Shown here: positions 26,978-38,272 of the stretch, in pieces
How positions within the stretch are numbered: position 1 is the first letter of the stretch
Layout of the letters: every line of letters begins with the position of its first letter
DNA from: an uncultured Pseudomonadales bacterium
GTDB lineage: Bacteria > Pseudomonadota > Gammaproteobacteria > Pseudomonadales > Azotimanducaceae
Assembly: GCA_938036875.1 (NCBI GenBank)
Contig: CALHVX010000002.1
Location: 1 to 64,000, forward strand
DNA: 64,000 nt
Reading direction: 5' to 3'
The notes under the pieces: generated by a model
The model's database searches: none
The model's input: the letters and a program-made list of their open reading frames with translations, nothing else
Told to the model about the DNA's origin: nothing
Translations under genes and position numbers: made by a program

Positions 26978-28567
26978 CTACTCCCATTCAATGGTTGCAG
27001 GGGGCTTTGAAGACACATCGTAGACAACACGGGACACACCGCTGATCTCATTGATGATACGGTTACTCACATGCTCGATAAAATCGTAAGGAAGATGTGC
27101 CCAACGTGCGGTCATAAAATCTATGGTTTCTACTGCGCGCAATGCAATAACGGGCGCATAACGCCGCGCATCGCCAACCACACCAACCGATTTGATTGGC
27201 AAGAACACTGCAAAGGCTTGGCTCACCTTGCTGTACAGATCGGCCGAGCGTAACTCGGTAATGAAAATATGGTCCGCTTCGCGCAACACATCTGCTGAAG
27301 GTTTATTGACCGCACCCAAGATACGCACACCCAAACCGGGTCCAGGAAACGGGTGACGTTGAACCAACTCCGCCGGCAACCCAAGGTGCAAGCCAATCTG
27401 GCGAACCTCATCTTTGAACAGCTCGCGCAGCGGCTCAACCAGCTTAAGATCCATACGCTCGGGCAAACCGCCCACGTTGTGATGGGATTTAATGACATGC
27501 GCTTTACCGTACTTGCTAGCGGCGGATTCGATCACATCTGGGTAAATTGTGCCCTGAGCTAACCACTTAGCGTTTTCAACCTTGTTCGCCTCACGCTCAA
27601 ACACGTCTATAAAGGTGTTACCAATCACCTTGCGCTTGGCTTCCGGGTCTTCAACACCATCAAGCTTAGTTAAAAACTCGTCTTCAGCATCAACCGTGAT
27701 CAAGTTCAGCTGCAACGCATTGCCAATGCTATTGGCTGGCGAAAAGAAACTCTCGACCTCTTGCCGCTCACCTTTCCGGAGCAAACCGTTGTCGACAAAA
27801 ACACAAGTTAACTGGGAACCAACAGCACGAGCCAACAAAGCAGCAACAACCGATGAATCAACCCCGCCCGACAAACCCAGAATCACTTGGTCTTCTCCTA
27901 CCTGGGCTTGCACTGAAGCGATCGCGTCTTCAACAATATTGTCAGCCGTCCACAAGCCGTGGCAGCCACAGATGTCGTGGCAAAACCGCTTTAGCAACGC
28001 AGCACCACAGGGCGTGTGGGTCACCTCCGGATGAAACTGCACCGCATACAGGTTGCGTTGCACATCCTCCATCGCAGCAATGGGCGCGCTGGACGTACTG
28101 GCGCTAACGCTAAAGCCCTCGGGTGTGGCCACCACTTGATCACCATGGCTCATCCACACTGGGAGCGCTCCATCCTTGCCGCCAAGATCAGCGAGCAACT
28201 GGCTGCTGGGGTCAACATCAATCTGAGCATGCCCAAACTCATGCTTAGCAACGCTCTCTACCTTGCCACCCATCTGAGTTGCCATGGTCTGCATGCCGTA
28301 GCAAATGCCCAGCACCGGCACACCTAAGTCAAACAAACAGCTCGCTGCTCTCGGAGTGGTGCCCAATGTAACCGTCTCTGGGCTACCCGACAGAATGATG
28401 CCGTTAAGCGAAAACTCTAGAAATGCATCATCAGGCGCATCCCAGGGCAAAATTTCACAGTACACACCGCACTCACGGACACGGCGCGCAATGAGTTGGG
28501 TATATTGGGAACCGAAATCGACGATGAGCAAACGCTCATCGTGCAGGTTTTTGTTAACCGAGGTCAT
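26978..28567 (-). CDS. guaA: GMP synthase (glutamine-hydrolysing)
   Basis: It aminates XMP to GMP. The 529 residues contain a class-I glutaminase domain (nucleophile in [11 protein letters not shown], with [10 protein letters not shown]), an ATP-pyrophosphatase domain with P-loop [16 protein letters not shown] near 235, and the C-terminal dimerisation domain ending [17 protein letters not shown], which is diagnostic. It lies 59 bases after guaB. Confidence 0.98.
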   Translation of the reverse strand: MTSVNKNLHDERLLIVDFGSQYTQLIARRVRECGVYCEILPWDAPDDAFLEFSLNGIILSGSPETVTLGTTPRAASCLFDLGVPVLGICYGMQTMATQMGGKVESVAKHEFGHAQIDVDPSSQLLADLGGKDGALPVWMSHGDQVVATPEGFSVSASTSSAPIAAMEDVQRNLYAVQFHPEVTHTPCGAALLKRFCHDICGCHGLWTADNIVEDAIASVQAQVGEDQVILGLSGGVDSSVVAALLARAVGSQLTCVFVDNGLLRKGERQEVESFFSPANSIGNALQLNLITVDAEDEFLTKLDGVEDPEAKRKVIGNTFIDVFEREANKVENAKWLAQGTIYPDVIESAASKYGKAHVIKSHHNVGGLPERMDLKLVEPLRELFKDEVRQIGLHLGLPAELVQRHPFPGPGLGVRILGAVNKPSADVLREADHIFITELRSADLYSKVSQAFAVFLPIKSVGVVGDARRYAPVIALRAVETIDFMTARWAHLPYDFIEHVSNRIINEISGVSRVVYDVSSKPPATIEWE

Positions 28568-28626
28568 GGAACGGGATTACCTTAGTAGCTGAGTAGGCTG
28601 GCAAGAAACCCGCCACGCAGTCAGGG

Positions 28627-30149
<1,523 letters not shown>

Positions 30150-30307
30150 CCCGGATCTGAGGTTGAAGCCAATTCAATGGGCCGTAAGGCAACTTTTCAC
30201 AAACGAATAAGCCCCCCGAAGGGTAATTGAAGATTAATGATCCCTAGCAGAGTTTGTTAGAGTAGGCCCGCATCTTCCAACCACGACTAAAGGCACCATC
30301 GAAGCCT

Positions 30308-31726
30308 ATGCTCCGCGATAGCCAAAACCACCGGCACAACGAAGAAAAGCAGATCTTAAGTGTCAGCACCCTGGCACGGAATGCTCGAGTGCTGTTGGAG
30401 CAAAAATTCTCCAATGTCTGGGTTGAAGGTGAGATATCCAACTTTGCCCGCCCTCGCTCAGGACACTGGTACTTCACCTTAAAAGACAGCAATGCACAAA
30501 TTCGCTGCGCTATGTTCGCCAATCGTAATCGCGCCATTAAGGCCCCCGTGCGTGAAGGCCTGCAGGTCATGATCCGCGGCCGGGTTAGCCTGTACGAAGG
30601 TCGCGGTGACTTTCAGATCATTGTTGACCACTTAGAACCCGCGGGTGAAGGCGCGTTGCGTGCCGCCTTTGAGGCACTGAAAACCAAACTCGCTGGCCAA
30701 GGCCTGTTTGAAAGTGAACGCAAGCGACCGCTGCCCGCCTTCCCTGCGCACATCGCCATTATCACCTCCGGCACCGGTGCGGCCTTACGTGACGTGCTCA
30801 ACGTGATTGCCCGCCGCTACCCTGCCCTGCAAGTAACCCTCATGCCGGTTGCTGTCCAGGGCCCCGGTGCAGAACCCGATATCTTGGCCGCGTTCCAGCA
30901 ATTGCCACAACTCAACCAATCCCTGCCCATCGACGCCGTGCTGCTCACCCGAGGCGGTGGCTCGCTGGAAGATCTGTGGACCTTTAATCTAGAGTCACTC
31001 GCCAACGTTGTGGCCGCCTGCCCATGGCCCGTGGTTTCTGCGATCGGTCACGAAACCGATTTTTCGATCACCGATTTTGTAGCGGACCTACGCGCTCCAA
31101 CCCCATCAGCAGCGGCTGAACTGCTTACCGCGCAAAGCGAGGAGCTGAACAACCGGTTTGTTACCCAGCAGGCGCGACTATCACGCAGCATCAGCCATGT
31201 GCTGGAAGTGCATGGCCAGCAGGTTAGTCATCTGAGCGCTCGCCTAGTGGACCCCTATAGCCGGCTGCGCCAACAGCAACAGCGTGTTGACGAGCTCGAG
31301 CAACGGCTAGCCCGAGGCTTAGCAGTCCAACAACAGGCCGCGCAACGACAACTCGCCGCACTCGGACACCGCCTCCACCAGGCAAGCCCGGCTACGTCTA
31401 TCGCCACAACCCGACAGCGGCTGGCGACACAACAGCAACGGCTAGCGCAAGCGACCAACAACGCCTTGGCGCAAAAAAAGCAGCAACTGCGCAACGGCGC
31501 GCGAACGCTGGATGTTTTGAATCCATTGCAAACCCTGCATCGGGGTTTTGCCGTGTTGACCCAAGGGGGAGAAGCCGTAGAGCAGATGGCCCAAGTGGAG
31601 GAAGGTGCAGAACTTAAAGCCTATATGCAAGATGGCGCCCTAGGCGTCCGGGTTCTTAGCCGACATCCAGGCGAGCAGCTGCTAGGCCCAGCACTAGACC
31701 CCTCCGCCACCAAACCGAACGCTTAA
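30308..31726 (+). CDS. xseA: Exodeoxyribonuclease VII large subunit
   Basis: This is the catalytic subunit of the single-strand exonuclease ExoVII. The 472 residues have an N-terminal OB fold (VWVEGEISNFARPRSGHWYFTLKD), the catalytic core (IITSGTGAALRDVLNVIARRYP and LLTRGGGSLEDLWTFN, then SAIGHETDFSITDFVADLRAPTPSAAAE) and a long glutamine-rich coiled coil. The small subunit gene xseB is not adjacent. It is divergent from guaB, as in many Gammaproteobacteria. Confidence 0.96.
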   Translation: MLRDSQNHRHNEEKQILSVSTLARNARVLLEQKFSNVWVEGEISNFARPRSGHWYFTLKDSNAQIRCAMFANRNRAIKAPVREGLQVMIRGRVSLYEGRGDFQIIVDHLEPAGEGALRAAFEALKTKLAGQGLFESERKRPLPAFPAHIAIITSGTGAALRDVLNVIARRYPALQVTLMPVAVQGPGAEPDILAAFQQLPQLNQSLPIDAVLLTRGGGSLEDLWTFNLESLANVVAACPWPVVSAIGHETDFSITDFVADLRAPTPSAAAELLTAQSEELNNRFVTQQARLSRSISHVLEVHGQQVSHLSARLVDPYSRLRQQQQRVDELEQRLARGLAVQQQAAQRQLAALGHRLHQASPATSIATTRQRLATQQQRLAQATNNALAQKKQQLRNGARTLDVLNPLQTLHRGFAVLTQGGEAVEQMAQVEEGAELKAYMQDGALGVRVLSRHPGEQLLGPALDPSATKPNA

Positions 31727-31762
31727 TCACTGCGTGGCTACAATCCAGGAGCGAATGAACAG

Positions 31763-32626
31763 ATGAAACCAACCCAGATGCATCGGAGCAACTCGACCAC
31801 CTTGAGCCACCTGTTTGCGCGCCTAGCAATCGGCTGCCTGATCGCGGGTCAAGTGTTTGCCAGCGAACCGGTCCCCGGTGGCATTTATCAATACCATGTG
31901 CCGCCTGGTGTCGCCAAGGTTACCTACAACGGCAAGCCCGTTTTGGTATACGGCCAGCACGCGTTAGTCGGCATCCCAGTGAAAGCCAAACCCGGGCCAA
32001 GCAAGCTCGAGCTAGTCTTTACTGACAACAGTACACTGGAACACAAATTTGAAATAAAACACAAAGACTATCCTGAACAGCACTTAACCATTAAGAACAA
32101 AAAAATGGTTAACCCTGATCCAGAAAACATCGCCCGCATAAACAAAGAAGCACGTACCATGCGCGCTGCGTACGGTGCCTTTAACGCCAGCCAAGGTGAT
32201 CCAAAGCCTTTTGTGCAACCCGTAGACGGTGTCATCACCAGCCCTTTCGGGCGCCGCCGTGTGCTTAATGGACAACCGAGAAGTCCACACAGCGGGCTCG
32301 ACATCGCTGGCGCCACCGGCACCCCCATCCACGCACCAGCCCCTGCAAAAGTAGCGGTCACCGGCGACTTTTACTTCAACGGGAATACCGTTTTGCTGGA
32401 TCACGGCGAAGGCTTGGTCAGCATGTACTGCCATTTGAGCGAGATACAGGTTGCTCCGGGTGAGCGCATTGAACGCGGTGGGCAGATTGGTTTGGTTGGC
32501 GCTACCGGCCGTGTCACCGGCCCTCATCTTCACTGGTCGGTAAGCCTCAACGGCAATCGTGTAGACCCAGCAACCCTGATGGAGATACTAGCAGCCGATG
32601 CTGTCCCCGAGACCAACAGTAACTAG
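31763..32626 (+). CDS. Secreted M23 (LytM/lysostaphin-type) metallopeptidase
   Basis: The 287-residue protein begins with a signal peptide (hydrophobic CLIAGQVFA ending near residue 34). The C-terminal half is an M23 domain with HSGLD and GPHLHW, which supply the zinc ligands, and MYCHLSEI between them, so it is probably an active peptidoglycan endopeptidase. The N-terminal half is a small beta-rich domain. AGGAG lies 11 bases before the ATG. Its TAG stop shares the palindrome CTAG with the stop of the convergent der gene. Confidence 0.9.
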   Translation: MKPTQMHRSNSTTLSHLFARLAIGCLIAGQVFASEPVPGGIYQYHVPPGVAKVTYNGKPVLVYGQHALVGIPVKAKPGPSKLELVFTDNSTLEHKFEIKHKDYPEQHLTIKNKKMVNPDPENIARINKEARTMRAAYGAFNASQGDPKPFVQPVDGVITSPFGRRRVLNGQPRSPHSGLDIAGATGTPIHAPAPAKVAVTGDFYFNGNTVLLDHGEGLVSMYCHLSEIQVAPGERIERGGQIGLVGATGRVTGPHLHWSVSLNGNRVDPATLMEILAADAVPETNSN

Positions 32627-34065
32627 CGTCGGCTTGGTTTTTTGTTCGACTTTTTACGATGGCTGATCATGCGGTCACGACGCGCACGCTGTGTTGGTGT
32701 GAGCTCGTTACGCCCCGCAAAAGGGTTGTCGCCGGTCTTCAAGGTAATGTGTATAGGGTTACCGTGGACCTTCAACGCTTTACGGTAACTGTTCTCAAGA
32801 TAGCGCACGTAGCTCGGCGGCACCGTTTGCGTCTGGTTACCGTAGATAGTGACCCGAGGTGGATGAGAACCCGCCTTATGCGCAAAGCGGAGCTTCACCG
32901 CACGACCGCGCACGGCTGGTGGTGGATGCGCTTGCACCATTGAGGTTAGCAACTTCGTCAGCAGGGTTGTAGACACATCAAACAATCCACCACGATACAC
33001 CTTGTTGATCTCGCTCCACAGCAAACCAACACCAGTGCCGTGCAGCGCGGAGATATAGCGGATGTTTATCCAAGGGGCAAAATCTAACCGCCGGTCCAGC
33101 TCCACCTCAACCCGACGCTTAGCATCTGGTGGCAAACCATCACACTTGTTGATCACCAAAATAATGCCGCAGCCCGCCTCTACCGCGTAACCCAACAAAT
33201 GCAAGTCCTGCTCCACCAACCCTTCTTGAGCATCGACCACCATAAGCACAACCTGCGCGCGAGCCATAGCGTCCAAGGATTTCACTACGGAAAACTTCTC
33301 AACGATGCCGTCGGTCTTACCTTTGCGCCGCACACCGGCGGTGTCGATCAAGACGTAGTCTTTGCCGTTACGCTCTAGCGGAATATCAATGGCATCACGG
33401 GTTGTGCCCGGCGCATCAAACACAACCTGTCGCTCTTCACCCAGCAAGCGATTGGTTAGCGTCGATTTACCAACGTTTGGCCGGCCAATTAGGGCAACTT
33501 TTATCCCTGGGAGCTCTTCAATGCTGGCAAGCGCTGCATTGGGATCCAACTGACCTTGAGCTTGTAATACCTGGGCTACGGCATCCGCCAAGATAGCCAT
33601 ACCTCGATTGTGCTCCGCAGCAACGTAAAGCACTGGATCGATACCTAGGCTTGCAAACTCTGCTTGAGCTTGCGCTTCACTCACCCGATCAATTTTGTTC
33701 ACCACCAATACTACCGGCAAGCTGCGACGCCTAAGCCGCCGCAAGATATCGTGGTCTGCGGGCATCAAGCCCGCTTTGGCATCCACCACCAAGAGCACCA
33801 GGTCGGCTTCCGACAAAGCGGATTCCACCTGAGCTTGCATAGCGCTAGCAATGTCTTCGTCTCCAAACAATCCACCCGTATCCACCAGGTGCACGGATGC
33901 TTCGTGCTCGTCGTTGCCAATAGGTACCGATAGCCTGCCGTACCGGCGATCGCGCGTTAGCCCGGGTATATCGGCGACCAACGCATCGCGACGATGGGTC
34001 AGTTTGTTAAACAGCGTAGATTTGCCAACGTTTGGCCTACCCACTAAGACAACCGTGGGTAACAT
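32623..34065 (-). CDS. der: Ribosome-associated GTPase Der (EngA)
   Basis: This is an essential 50S assembly factor with two tandem GTPase domains. The 480 residues contain P-loop GRPNVGKST twice (about 8-16 and 193-201), DTGG and DTAG switch-II motifs, NKID and NKCD specificity motifs, and a C-terminal KH-like domain, followed by a basic tail. It lies next to bamB, the usual gene order. The stop codon overlaps the convergent M23 gene. Confidence 0.98.
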   Translation of the reverse strand: MLPTVVLVGRPNVGKSTLFNKLTHRRDALVADIPGLTRDRRYGRLSVPIGNDEHEASVHLVDTGGLFGDEDIASAMQAQVESALSEADLVLLVVDAKAGLMPADHDILRRLRRRSLPVVLVVNKIDRVSEAQAQAEFASLGIDPVLYVAAEHNRGMAILADAVAQVLQAQGQLDPNAALASIEELPGIKVALIGRPNVGKSTLTNRLLGEERQVVFDAPGTTRDAIDIPLERNGKDYVLIDTAGVRRKGKTDGIVEKFSVVKSLDAMARAQVVLMVVDAQEGLVEQDLHLLGYAVEAGCGIILVINKCDGLPPDAKRRVEVELDRRLDFAPWINIRYISALHGTGVGLLWSEINKVYRGGLFDVSTTLLTKLLTSMVQAHPPPAVRGRAVKLRFAHKAGSHPPRVTIYGNQTQTVPPSYVRYLENSYRKALKVHGNPIHITLKTGDNPFAGRNELTPTQRARRDRMISHRKKSNKKPSRR

Positions 34066-34067
34066 GA

Positions 34068-35306
34068 TTATTCTGTGAGCAGTTCTAAAGCGGTAAGGCT
34101 GCCGGAATTACCAACGATGTAAACAACAGAGTCGGAGACAACAATTGCGGAGCGTAGACCATCTGCGTCAATGCGCTTACGTGCTAAGAAGCGCCCGTCG
34201 CTTTGCGCCAAGACATGCAGATAACCTTCTTCATCACCAACCAAAACATAGTTGCTAAAGGCCACCGGGCTGGTCAACTTACGTTTAAACAGGTCGGTTT
34301 GCTTCCAGGCTTCATCAGAAGACTCCAGATCAATTGCGGTGACATGATCATCGGCATCAACTACGTAGAGCTGCCCATAACCTTCGGCAAGGTCATGGTA
34401 GGTCGACATCTCGGTTTCCCACAATGGGCTACCATCCGCGCGCCGCAGTGACTTCAAACGACCTTGAAAAGAGCCTGCGTAGATCGCCCCACCAACAACC
34501 AACGGCGTCCCATCCACATCCACCATGCGGTCCAACTCGGAGCGACCTTCAGGCAGCATGATGCGATGCTCCCAAATGGGTTGGCCATTATCCGCGCGTA
34601 CCGCGCTGACTTTGCCGCTTGCAAACCCAGTGTAAACCGCACCATCGGCAACAACCGGCTTGCTCGTTCCACGCAACGTCAGGATAGGCACCTGATTATC
34701 AAAGCTCCAGCGCACCTCGCCGGTCTCTTCTTCCAGCGCTAACAGCCGACCATCAATGGTTTGCACAAAGACCAAGTCTTCAGCCACAACCGGTGCAACC
34801 AATACTTCGCTGCCAACGTTGGCACGCCAGCGTTCGTTACCGTCCGCGATGCCGATAGCAACCACTTCACCACCAGAGGTGCCAAGCAACGCCATGCCGC
34901 CACCAGCACCAACACCGCCAGTAACAAAGCTTGGATCTTTGCGATCCCACAAACCAAAATCAAAGAAACCGCTCTCAACAGCACCAATGCGCACTTGCCA
35001 CAAGCGCTTGCCGCTAAACCGGTCGTGAGACTCAACCAAACCGTATGCATCCGCAGCGATCACCTGATCAGCCACAACCACCGGGGTTAAGGTAAGGTAT
35101 TTGCGTCCGAGGCCCTCACCAACTTTAGAGCGCCATAGCCGCTTAATTTTTATCTCAGCGTCAAACTTCACAAGCTCTGAGGCTTTACCTTCTTCTCGGC
35201 GCTTTTCGCTGCGCGAATCTTTGTCGCCGTCAACAAAGGGTAGCCACGAAAACCAGCTGCACCCACCCAGCAAGAGCAGCGTGGTCAGCGGTAACAATTT
35301 AATCAT
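34068..35306 (-). CDS. bamB: Outer membrane assembly lipoprotein BamB
   Basis: BamB is a subunit of the BAM complex that inserts outer-membrane beta-barrels. The 412-residue precursor has a lipoprotein signal with lipobox LLGGC (cysteine at about 16) and then repeated PQQ-like beta-propeller blades (for example VYTGFASGKVSAVRADNGQPIWEHR, and similar repeats along the chain). It lies 2 bases from der and 15 from yfgM. Confidence 0.96.
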   Translation of the reverse strand: MIKLLPLTTLLLLGGCSWFSWLPFVDGDKDSRSEKRREEGKASELVKFDAEIKIKRLWRSKVGEGLGRKYLTLTPVVVADQVIAADAYGLVESHDRFSGKRLWQVRIGAVESGFFDFGLWDRKDPSFVTGGVGAGGGMALLGTSGGEVVAIGIADGNERWRANVGSEVLVAPVVAEDLVFVQTIDGRLLALEEETGEVRWSFDNQVPILTLRGTSKPVVADGAVYTGFASGKVSAVRADNGQPIWEHRIMLPEGRSELDRMVDVDGTPLVVGGAIYAGSFQGRLKSLRRADGSPLWETEMSTYHDLAEGYGQLYVVDADDHVTAIDLESSDEAWKQTDLFKRKLTSPVAFSNYVLVGDEEGYLHVLAQSDGRFLARKRIDADGLRSAIVVSDSVVYIVGNSGSLTALELLTE

Positions 35307-35321
35307 GAAGTGTTGAGTCCA

Positions 35322-36092
35322 TTAGTTACTTGGCGTGTCGCTTGAAGTGATCGCTTCGGATGCCTCTTCCGAGTTCTCTTGCGATATCTCTTCAACAACT
35401 TTTTGTGCTACCTCTTCGGAAACTTCAGTAGCAACTGAGCCTGCATCAGCTTGTGGCTCTGTCGCTACAGCCGCCACCTGTGTTGAAGTGGCGTTTTCTT
35501 TCATCTTTAATACTGGCCGATCTTCCCCCGACGTGCTCGCCGCAAGCGCAGCAACATAGGCCTCATGAGCACCTGAGCGATCCCCTTGTTGGAGAAGAAT
35601 ATCGCCTTTTAGTTCCGCCACTTGAGCACGAAAACCACTGGTTCGAACCGAAGCCAGTGCAGCAAGTGCTGCATCGGACTTGTCTTGCTGCTGCAACAAT
35701 CGAGCAAGCCGCACGTTGGCCAAATCTGCAATCACATCCTCAGGCTTTCTGGTAAGAACATCCTGGTAGTGCTTAATGGCCTCATCTAGATTGCCCGCGG
35801 TTGTCGCGCGCTTAGCTTGATCCATCAAGGCAAACTGAGCGTAGGTTGAATTCGGATGCTCACCCAACAGGCGGGTCAGGCTGGCACCACGTGAGCTATC
35901 GTCCGCTTCGCTGTAAGTTGTATAAAGATCGGAAGCCGCAGCAATGGCCTGCGCTTGCTGCGCTTGGTACCAACGCCAACCAACAACCGCAGCTATTGCG
36001 AGCACAACGGCAATAATGGTCATCAGACCGTTGGACCGCCACCAACCCTGCAAACGGGCTACTTGCTCTTCATCTGAGAGGTAATCAGACAA
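35322..36092 (-). CDS. yfgM: YfgM-family protein (SecYEG-associated, TPR-like)
   Basis: The 256-residue protein has a short cytoplasmic N-terminus, one membrane segment at about 23-41 (IIAVVLAIAAVVGWRWY) and a periplasmic helical-repeat domain with the SDLYTTYSEA and RLARLLQQQDKSDAALAAL signatures. The family is an ancillary partner of the Sec translocon and of PpiD. The last 55 residues form a low-complexity alanine-, glutamate- and serine-rich tail not found in E. coli YfgM. Confidence 0.92.
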   Translation of the reverse strand: MSDYLSDEEQVARLQGWWRSNGLMTIIAVVLAIAAVVGWRWYQAQQAQAIAAASDLYTTYSEADDSSRGASLTRLLGEHPNSTYAQFALMDQAKRATTAGNLDEAIKHYQDVLTRKPEDVIADLANVRLARLLQQQDKSDAALAALASVRTSGFRAQVAELKGDILLQQGDRSGAHEAYVAALAASTSGEDRPVLKMKENATSTQVAAVATEPQADAGSVATEVSEEVAQKVVEEISQENSEEASEAITSSDTPSN

Positions 36093-36158
36093 CCTGGTTC
36101 TCCTAATCTAAGGTCAACGAACGCTTCGCTGACAGTCATGGGTAAATAGAGTTTCGCT

Positions 36159-37451
36159 TCAGCCCGAATGGGGCTGAGCCATAAATTTGTGCAACCAATC
36201 TGGAAGCTGCGCAACGGCAACCGAGACCTGCTCTCCGCCGCGCAGAGGTTTAACCGCAACTTGCTGGGCGGCCACTTCTGCACTTCCAACAATCAACGCC
36301 CAGTCGGCGCCGCTAAGATCTGCTTTTTTCAGCTGCTTCTGCAATTTTCCGCCGCCACTGTGCAAGCGAATCCTGACCCCTGGCAAGGCCGCGCGAAGCT
36401 GCTGTGCGAGAGACATGGCCCAGCCGGTTTGCTCATCCAACACACAGATGTAGCCCTGCGCCGCCGCTGCCAACGCTTGCTCAGCCACCTTCTCTTGCAA
36501 CAACTGCACGCGCTCTACACCAACTGCAAAGCCGGCCGCTGGCGTTTGTCGACCACCAAGCTGTTCCACCAAGCCATCGTATCGGCCGCCAGCACAGATG
36601 GTTCCTTGAGCACCCAACTCGTTGGTCACCCATTCGAACACGGTGTTGTTGTAATAATCTAAACCGCGCACCAGCCGCTCGTTAACGGTGAACGCAATAC
36701 CCAGCTGTTCTAGCAACGCCTGCAGCTGAGCAAAATGTTGTTGGCTATCGGCGCCAACAAACTCAGAGAGTCGCGGTGCATCTGCTAGCAACGCTTGGGT
36801 GGTTGTGCTTTTGCTATCCAATATACGCAGCGGGTTGCGACTCAACCTAGCTGCGCTATCCGGGTCTAGCTGGTCCGCCAGCGGCTCTAGGTAGGCGGTC
36901 AAGGCCGCACCATAGCTGGCTCGATCGGCACTGCTACCAATGTTATTGATTTGCAGCGATACCCAAGGTGCAATCCCCAAAGCGTGCCAAAAGCAGTGGC
37001 CCATTTGCAACAGCTCTGCATCTAGGTCAGCGCCTGCCAACCCAAACACCTCAACACCAACTTGGTAGAACTCTCGATAGCGGCCCTTTTGCGGACGCTC
37101 GTAGCGAAACATTGGCCCGCTGTAGTAGACGCGTTGAATCTGATTAAAGATCAACCCTTGCTCAAGCAGCATGCGTACACAGCTAGCCGTGCCTTCGGGA
37201 CGCAGAACCTGAACATCATTGCTGCTGCCTTCATCTCGTGATGCCAGGCGAAACATCTCTTTCTCGACGATGTCAGTGGCTTCGCCAACCCCACGGCTAA
37301 ACAGCGCAAGGTTTTCAATCAATGGCAACCGAACGGGCTCGTACGCAAATGCATCCAAAATGCTGAGCAACTCACGCTCCACCGCTTGGACCTTACGTGC
37401 TTGTGCCGGCACCAGATCCTGCATGCCGCGAACCGACTCAACTAGCTTCAT
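36159..37451 (-). CDS. hisS: Histidyl-tRNA synthetase
   Basis: This class-II synthetase of 430 residues charges tRNA(His). Motif 2 (VYYSGPMFRYERPQKGRYREFYQ near 107-129), the histidine-A motif region LVRGLDYYNNTVFEWV and motif 3 (AVGVERV) are present, followed by the anticodon-binding domain. Its ATG overlaps the TGA of rodZ (ATGA). In most Gammaproteobacteria ispG lies between rodZ and hisS; it is absent here. Confidence 0.98.
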   Translation of the reverse strand: MKLVESVRGMQDLVPAQARKVQAVERELLSILDAFAYEPVRLPLIENLALFSRGVGEATDIVEKEMFRLASRDEGSSNDVQVLRPEGTASCVRMLLEQGLIFNQIQRVYYSGPMFRYERPQKGRYREFYQVGVEVFGLAGADLDAELLQMGHCFWHALGIAPWVSLQINNIGSSADRASYGAALTAYLEPLADQLDPDSAARLSRNPLRILDSKSTTTQALLADAPRLSEFVGADSQQHFAQLQALLEQLGIAFTVNERLVRGLDYYNNTVFEWVTNELGAQGTICAGGRYDGLVEQLGGRQTPAAGFAVGVERVQLLQEKVAEQALAAAAQGYICVLDEQTGWAMSLAQQLRAALPGVRIRLHSGGGKLQKQLKKADLSGADWALIVGSAEVAAQQVAVKPLRGGEQVSVAVAQLPDWLHKFMAQPHSG

Positions 37452-38272
37452 TGACCTAAGACCAACGTAGCGACATTGTTGCGAGTGTGTGGCGCTAGCG
37501 CAACCGCCTCACCATTAAACTGCAACTTGGCTGCAGGCGCATAACCCAACAAGATACTGAAGGGCCCAGTACCCGTGAACTTTAATGGGCGGCTAGGCTT
37601 ACCAAGGTCGCTATACAACACTTGGCCATCTGCAGCCCGAACCTCTAGCCAACACTCATCGGTAAATTCAAACAACATGGAACCGTCACCAGCATCCAGG
37701 CGCTGGCTCACCGTGCCATCCGCATCACTGCTCTCAGTGAGGCTACTCACTACCACGCGCTCACCAGCAAGCGTTGCTGACGCCGCATCGATCGGAGCAA
37801 CCGCAGCCGTCGCCGCCTGCGAGGTTGAAGCCGTTGGTGCTGGTGAAGTCTCCGCTGCCTCTGCCTCGGAATCTCCAAGCAGCCACACCAAAAGCATGAC
37901 GAGCAACAACCCACCAACAATGGCACCACCAACAACAACCAATTGCTGCTGTTCCCGCACCAAACGTTGAGCGGTGGCCGCAATCGCTGCAAAGGGAGAA
38001 GGCCGTTCGATGCTCATGCTGTTTTCGGTGACCGCCTGCTCCGCCGGCATCGGAAACTGCTGCACAATTGGATCTGGGTCGAGTTCTAGCAGCTTGGCAT
38101 AAGACCGCACGTAGCCACGCGCAAACACCGGGTTTGGTAGCTGGGCGAAGTCGTTTTCTTCTATGGCTTCGACGATATTGAGCGGTAAATTCAACGCGTC
38201 AGCCACCTCCCGCGGCTCGACATTCATCGCCTGGCGCGCTGCCTTTAGCGTAGGGCCGGGGCCGACGCTCAT
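37448..38272 (-). CDS. rodZ: Cytoskeletal cell-shape protein RodZ
   Basis: RodZ links MreB to the cell-wall elongation machinery. From the ATG at 38272 the protein has 274 residues: an N-terminal helix-turn-helix domain (GPTLKAARQAMNVEPREVADALNL), the FARGYVRSYAKLLELDP signature, one membrane segment near 115-133, an alanine/threonine-rich linker and the periplasmic DUF4115 domain (ECWLEVRAADGQVLY). The ATG at 38272 is chosen because it overlaps the TGA of pilW, in keeping with the rest of the operon. Confidence 0.94.
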   Translation of the reverse strand: MSVGPGPTLKAARQAMNVEPREVADALNLPLNIVEAIEENDFAQLPNPVFARGYVRSYAKLLELDPDPIVQQFPMPAEQAVTENSMSIERPSPFAAIAATAQRLVREQQQLVVVGGAIVGGLLLVMLLVWLLGDSEAEAAETSPAPTASTSQAATAAVAPIDAASATLAGERVVVSSLTESSDADGTVSQRLDAGDGSMLFEFTDECWLEVRAADGQVLYSDLGKPSRPLKFTGTGPFSILLGYAPAAKLQFNGEAVALAPHTRNNVATLVLGQ

